From Peribacillus acanthi (GTDB taxonomy: Bacteria; Bacillota; Bacilli; Bacillales; DSM-1321), in the NCBI RefSeq assembly GCF_003073175.1, contig NZ_QBBX01000009.1:110034-174033 (forward strand): a DNA stretch of 64,000 nucleotides. The letters run 5' to 3'. How positions within the stretch are numbered: the stretch's first letter is position 1; the number at the start of each line of letters is the position of its first letter. Shown here in pieces: positions 63,706-64,000 of the stretch. The notes under the pieces were generated by a model. It did no database searches, was not told where the DNA came from, and was given only the letters and a program-made list of their open reading frames with translations. A program made the translations under genes and the position numbers.

Positions 63706-64000
63706 ATGATTCGAGATCGAGGCCGAATTAAATGGACAGCGATGATGTTACCCGAACACGTCAAGATGTTACGGGATTGGGCGCACGAAGATACGTTTGA
63801 ACAAAAGGCAGTACTCGATGAGCAGCAGCTAGAAGAAATGAATAGTATCATCGGGGAAGCGATGGAATGTCGTTCACTAGTCTCGATTACGTACTACGAA
63901 AATCGTCGTCATCATTTACTGATTGGATTTATTCATTATTACAATGATTTTAAAAAACAGCTCCATGTGGTTGATCGCTTTGAGGAAAATCATTATGTGG
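63706..64000 (+). CDS. YolD-like protein, truncated by the window end
   Basis: 98 codons visible from ATG 63706, with GGGAGGGA upstream, open to the last base. The opening RDRGRIKWTAMMLPEHV and the following acidic helix (RDWAHEDTFEQK) are characteristic of the YolD family (~110 aa), which accompanies UvrX-type polymerases. Twenty-two bases separate it from uvrX, so it is the second gene of the SOS operon. Confidence 0.9.
   Translation, partial: MIRDRGRIKWTAMMLPEHVKMLRDWAHEDTFEQKAVLDEQQLEEMNSIIGEAMECRSLVSITYYENRRHHLLIGFIHYYNDFKKQLHVVDRFEENHYV

Overview
The window is low-GC chromosomal DNA of an aerobic, spore-forming Firmicute of the Bacillus group. The evidence is Shine-Dalgarno sites of the AGGAGG type, frequent TTG/GTG starts, many intrinsic terminators, and a gene order that follows the Bacillus subtilis yqi/yqj region: bkdB, brxB(yqiW), artPQR(yqiXYZ), yqjA, yqjB, yqjC, yqjD, yqjE, polY1(yqjH), gndA(yqjI) convergent with zwf, rnz(yqjK), namA(yqjM), proI, yqjP, yqjQ and yqzH. 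A SET-domain protein, an SLH-domain S-layer-like protein and a methylmalonyl-CoA mutase operon set it apart from B. subtilis. The species cannot be named from sequence alone.

1-15 kb: end of a branched-chain 2-oxoacid dehydrogenase E2 gene, then a mutA-mutB-meaB operon with a candidate CcpA (cre) site at its start. Next come bacilliredoxin BrxB, an arginine-type ABC transporter, an ArAE-type membrane protein, a secreted L,D-transpeptidase, and an antisense 31-codon gene for the Prli42 miniprotein. Methylmalonyl-CoA epimerase, an acyl-CoA carboxylase beta subunit and an M20 peptidase follow. Together these genes take valine and isoleucine carbon through propionyl-CoA to succinyl-CoA.

15-30 kb: CheW, a fabZ remnant, DNA polymerase IV, 6-phosphogluconate dehydrogenase behind a structured leader with a 27-codon ORF, convergent zwf plus a cyclase gene, RNase Z, old yellow enzyme NamA, proI under a proline T-box, a metallo-hydrolase and a short-chain dehydrogenase, a lipoprotein and a two-gene ThrE-type exporter.

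30-45 kb: small membrane proteins, an MFS transporter, a beta-propeller surface protein, and the deoR-deoC-cdd-nupC nucleoside block with DeoR operators. Then a UreI/AmiS-type channel, two cell-wall proteins, a candidate small RNA, two peptidases and an alkyltransferase-like protein.

45-64 kb: a strongly codon-biased SLH protein and a 257-aa companion built on the same kind of helical repeat, with two diverged copies of a ~105-bp intergenic element on either side. Then a niacin-type transporter and nadE, adenine deaminase under a guanine-class purine riboswitch, a DsbA/FrnE oxidoreductase, an MFS transporter, the SET-domain protein, oligoendopeptidase F, a DUF3311/solute-symporter pair, an NlpC/P60 hydrolase, and at the right edge a LexA-boxed uvrX-yolD pair cut by the window end.

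I see no rRNA, tRNA, CRISPR array, insertion sequence or complete prophage. The least explained elements are the paired 105-bp repeats around the S-layer locus, the 257-aa S-layer-like companion, the structured RNA near 41.9 kb, the gndA leader, and several stress-type membrane miniproteins.
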